Shown one piece after another: positions 61,766 through 64,000 of a DNA stretch of 64,000 nucleotides; positions within the stretch are counted from its first letter, which is position 1, and each line of letters starts with the position of its first letter. The notes under the pieces are model-generated. The model had not been told where the DNA came from and ran no database searches. It saw nothing but the letters and a program-made list of their open reading frames with translations. The stretch is from Sweltsa coloradensis (taxonomy: Eukaryota; Arthropoda; Insecta; Plecoptera; Chloroperlidae): the NCBI GenBank assembly GCA_024449915.1, contig JAMZAV010000302.1, positions 1,178,001 to 1,242,000 on the forward strand, read 5' to 3'. The position numbers were made by a program, and so were the translations under genes.

Positions 61766-62359
61766 TAGGGGTTTTGTGGTAGAGGTCTGAATTTTGGGAC
61801 TGTATACTCAGAACAATATTCTAAGAAAATTGCCTCGAGGTGCCATGACAAAATTCGTCCGGTTAAGGGGGTGGAAGGGGTTGAAATAATGGCTTTTTTT
61901 AAAAAATTCGCAATTAAAATATCAAACTAAAATTTAACCCTATATTACAAAATAATAAATATTGTAGATAAAAGTCCAAAATTTAATAAAAAAAATACAT
62001 ATTACCATATATGTATACTAAGCAGATTTTCCCACCCTTTGACTTTTTTTAACAAATTTTCGCACTGTGCTGGGAGGATTGGCCTACCAGACGTGGGTTT
62101 TGTGATAGGGGCCGTGAATTTTCCCTAAAATACTCAGAAGAATGTTCTCTAAAAAATGGCTCGAGGTCCCCTCAAAAAGTTGCTTGCTTATAGGAAAAAA
62201 AATGGGGTGTACTAAAAGGGGTTGAAAAACACTAAAAAAAATAAATCTGTATTCAAATATAATATTAAGGACGCCAAATTAACATTTATTGTAGATTAAG
62301 ATCTTAAGTTTAATTTAAAAAATTAAAATTTCACCATATATGTAATCTGATCAGATTAT
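61766..62359 (+). repeat. Diverged tandem repeat, unit about 326 bp
   Basis: Two units beginning TTTTGTGGTAGAGGTCTGAA (about 61772) and TTTTGTGATAGGGGCCGTGA (about 62098). Both have TACTCAGAA.AAT.TTCT, GGCTCGAGGT-like, TATTGTAGAT and CACCATATATGTA-like segments in the same order. They adjoin the foldback arm at 62360. Confidence 0.6.
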
Positions 62360-62800
62360 GCGCCCTGACCACTTTCATAAATTTATCAATTTTAACGAAA
62401 GTGTATCGTGACCACTTGTTTTGTCCCAAAATTATTCCTATATTACGAATTAGGACGAAAAGAACATTTTGAAATGCCTTGGGTACATTTCACACAATGG
62501 ACTTTGACCCATTTTCACACATTTACTCAAGATTAACGAAAGGTATAGTGTGACCACTCGTTTTGCCCCAAATTATGCCAATAATACGAATTAGGGACGA
62601 AAAGTTTTTAACCCCTTGGGTACATTTACACAATGAACTTTGACCCCTTTTTTTTTTACAAATTTACTCAAAAAATAACGAAAGTTTATCGGTGGACCAC
62701 TCGTTTAATCCCAAATTATGTCAATAATACGAATTAGGACGATTTTTTTTTTTGTTATACCTTGGGCATATTTCACGCAATGGACTCTGATCCATTTTCT
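62360..62800 (+). repeat. Left arm of a foldback array (about 140-bp units)
   Basis: Three tandem units, each with TAACGAAAG, GACCACTCGTTTT, AATACGAATTAGGACGA, CCTTGGGTACATTT and AATGGACTTTGACCC, in that order. The same units recur reverse-complemented at 63475-64000. Confidence 0.8.
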
Positions 62801-63474
62801 AACAATAAGCGTCAAATAGCCTATTTAGAGTAACCTAACAAATTTGGTGGTTTTGTAGTCGAGTGTCAACACACCTATTAGATCAAAATAGTACATTTAT
62901 GAGTGTGAATCATGTACTGTGAATACTGGCCGCTTTGGCAAACGCTATTATAATATAGCCACGTTGATGGATGAGTTTTTTTTGGTCAATCGATCCTCCA
63001 TTTTATATAGTCTTAATACTGTTTTCTTGTTATAAGTGTTTTGAATAAAAGATCAGTAAATTGGTAATAAGTTATATAAACTTGTCAAAATATCTTTTTT
63101 AAAAGCACAGTTTTTGGTGTTATACAAATAGGTACAGTATATTTATTTTATTAGTGCACGGGAAGTCGTAGTTTTGTTCCATAACACTTTCCGAATTTAA
63201 TTTCTTTTAGATTTTTATTGAGTTATTTACACAAGGAATATTCACAATAGCCCGGGAACGAGGCCCTGCAATGGTAAAAAGGAATATTGGTTATGATTTA
63301 ACATTGCCTGTTAACGTAACGATAACGGGAAGCTATTGGGCCCGGCTATTATAGAGCAGCCCTAAATTTGACAAATTATTTTCGAGTATGTTACCTTGTG
63401 CGCGTTGTACGATTTAATAAAATGAAACTTAAATGTTGTAAACATTTGTATTTGAAAATGTGATTGTAGCCAAA
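62801..63474. other. Spacer of the foldback array
   Basis: AT-rich DNA separating the arms. Contains a Helentron-like 3' end (62926-62981) and a short GC-richer part (63250-63350) with CCCGGGAACGAGG and ACGATAACGGGAAG. No gene. Confidence 0.5.
62926..62981 (-). mobile_element. Helentron-like 3'-end fragment
   Basis: Minus strand: CTCATCCATCAACGTGGC, GCGTTTGCCAAAGCGGCCAG. Matches the GCGGCCTAG-ended subfamily, with CCAG in place of CTAG. The 5' part of the element is not visible. Confidence 0.55.
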
Positions 63475-64000
63475 AAAAATGTGCCCAAGGTGTTAAAAAA
63501 AATCGTCCTAATCCGTATTATTGACATTTAAATTTTTGGATTAAACGAGTGGTCATTTCTATACACTTTTGTTTTTTTGGAGTAAATTTGTAAAAAGGGG
63601 TCAAAGTCCATTGCGCGAAATGTACCCAAAATGTTAAAAACTTATTTTCGTCCTAATTCGTATTTTTGGCATAATTTTGGACAAACGAGTGGTCACACTA
63701 TACACTTTTGTTAATCTTGAGTAAATGTGTGAAAAGGGTCAAAGTCCATTGTGTGAAAATGTACCCAAAAGGGATGGCAAAATGTCTTAACGTCCTAATT
63801 CGTAACATTGGAATAATTTGGGACAAAAAAAAGTGGTCACACGATACACTTTCGTTATTTTGAGTAAATTGTAAAAAAAAAAAGGGGGTCAAAGTCCATT
63901 GCGTAAAAATGTACCCAAGGTGTTTAAAACTTATTTCGTCCTAATTCGTATTATTGGCATAATTTGGGACCAAAAACGAGTGGTCACACTATTTCACTTT
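63475..64000 (-). repeat. Right arm of a foldback array, cut by window end
   Basis: At least four units of about 140-150 bp in inverted orientation to 62360-62800: GTACCCAA.GTGTTAAAA, TCGTCCTAATTCGTAT, ACGAGTGGTCACA, CTTTTGTTA and GGGTCAAAGTCCATTG. Continues past position 64000, so the true size of the structure is unknown. Confidence 0.8.

Overview
The window looks like a gene-poor piece of an animal nuclear genome. It is AT-rich, has no long open reading frame, no operon-like gene spacing, and no rRNA or intact tRNA gene. The few plausible coding pieces are short exons bounded by spliceosomal signals, and the repeats are typically metazoan: hAT, Helitron/Helentron, LINE, Penelope-like, tRNA-derived SINE and foldback MITEs. 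Frequent GTAGGCCTAC-type words and a CCTAGG/AGGCCT-dense patch near 41.2 kb are common in marine invertebrates such as echinoderms. That is weak evidence, so I leave the species open.

Genes. The best coding signal is a 331-bp minus-strand exon at 27280-27610 whose product resembles the N-terminal part of glycosylated lysosomal membrane protein (GLMP/NCU-G1). Two short candidate first exons each start with ATG and end at a good splice donor: minus strand 6926-6996, with a CCAAT box and GC box upstream, and plus strand 19420-19495. A 67-codon ORF at 18541-18744 lies about 105 bp downstream of a TATAAATA box. A GC-richer open stretch at 51173-51544 (minus) may also be an exon. None of these is a complete gene. 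Most of the window is probably intron or intergenic DNA.

Mobile DNA, left to right. (1) A Helentron-like family, with 5' TGGATGAGCG, a 3' hairpin and CTAG, and insertion between T and T, at 1-1036 (nested), 1548-2100, 20984-21761, 25735-26507, 48386-48782 and 54276-55244, plus a fragment at 62926. (2) A CTACACTG-ended family built of CCATGGAT/CCAATGGG words at 7.6-8.1 kb and 17.2-18.2 kb. (3) Two inverted copies of a TTAA-flanked element (12668-13328 and 15472-16135) around a SINE and a palindromic Penelope-like 3' fragment carrying polyQ and hammerhead-like motifs. (4) A 522-bp perfect-style foldback MITE at 40605-41126. (5) Two hAT elements with intact 8-bp target duplications (47107-47829 and 54232-55898), the second interrupted by a Helentron. 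(6) A 5'-truncated LINE at 52117-52794. (7) A large foldback array from 61.8 kb to the window end.

The most unusual signal is a 16-bp word, GGTGGAGGTGCCGGGT. It recurs about a dozen times in unrelated settings: three times inside each hAT copy, once per unit of a 62-bp minisatellite, alone in unique DNA, and as its first 12 bp inside the GLMP-like exon. No explanation is evident from the features described here.
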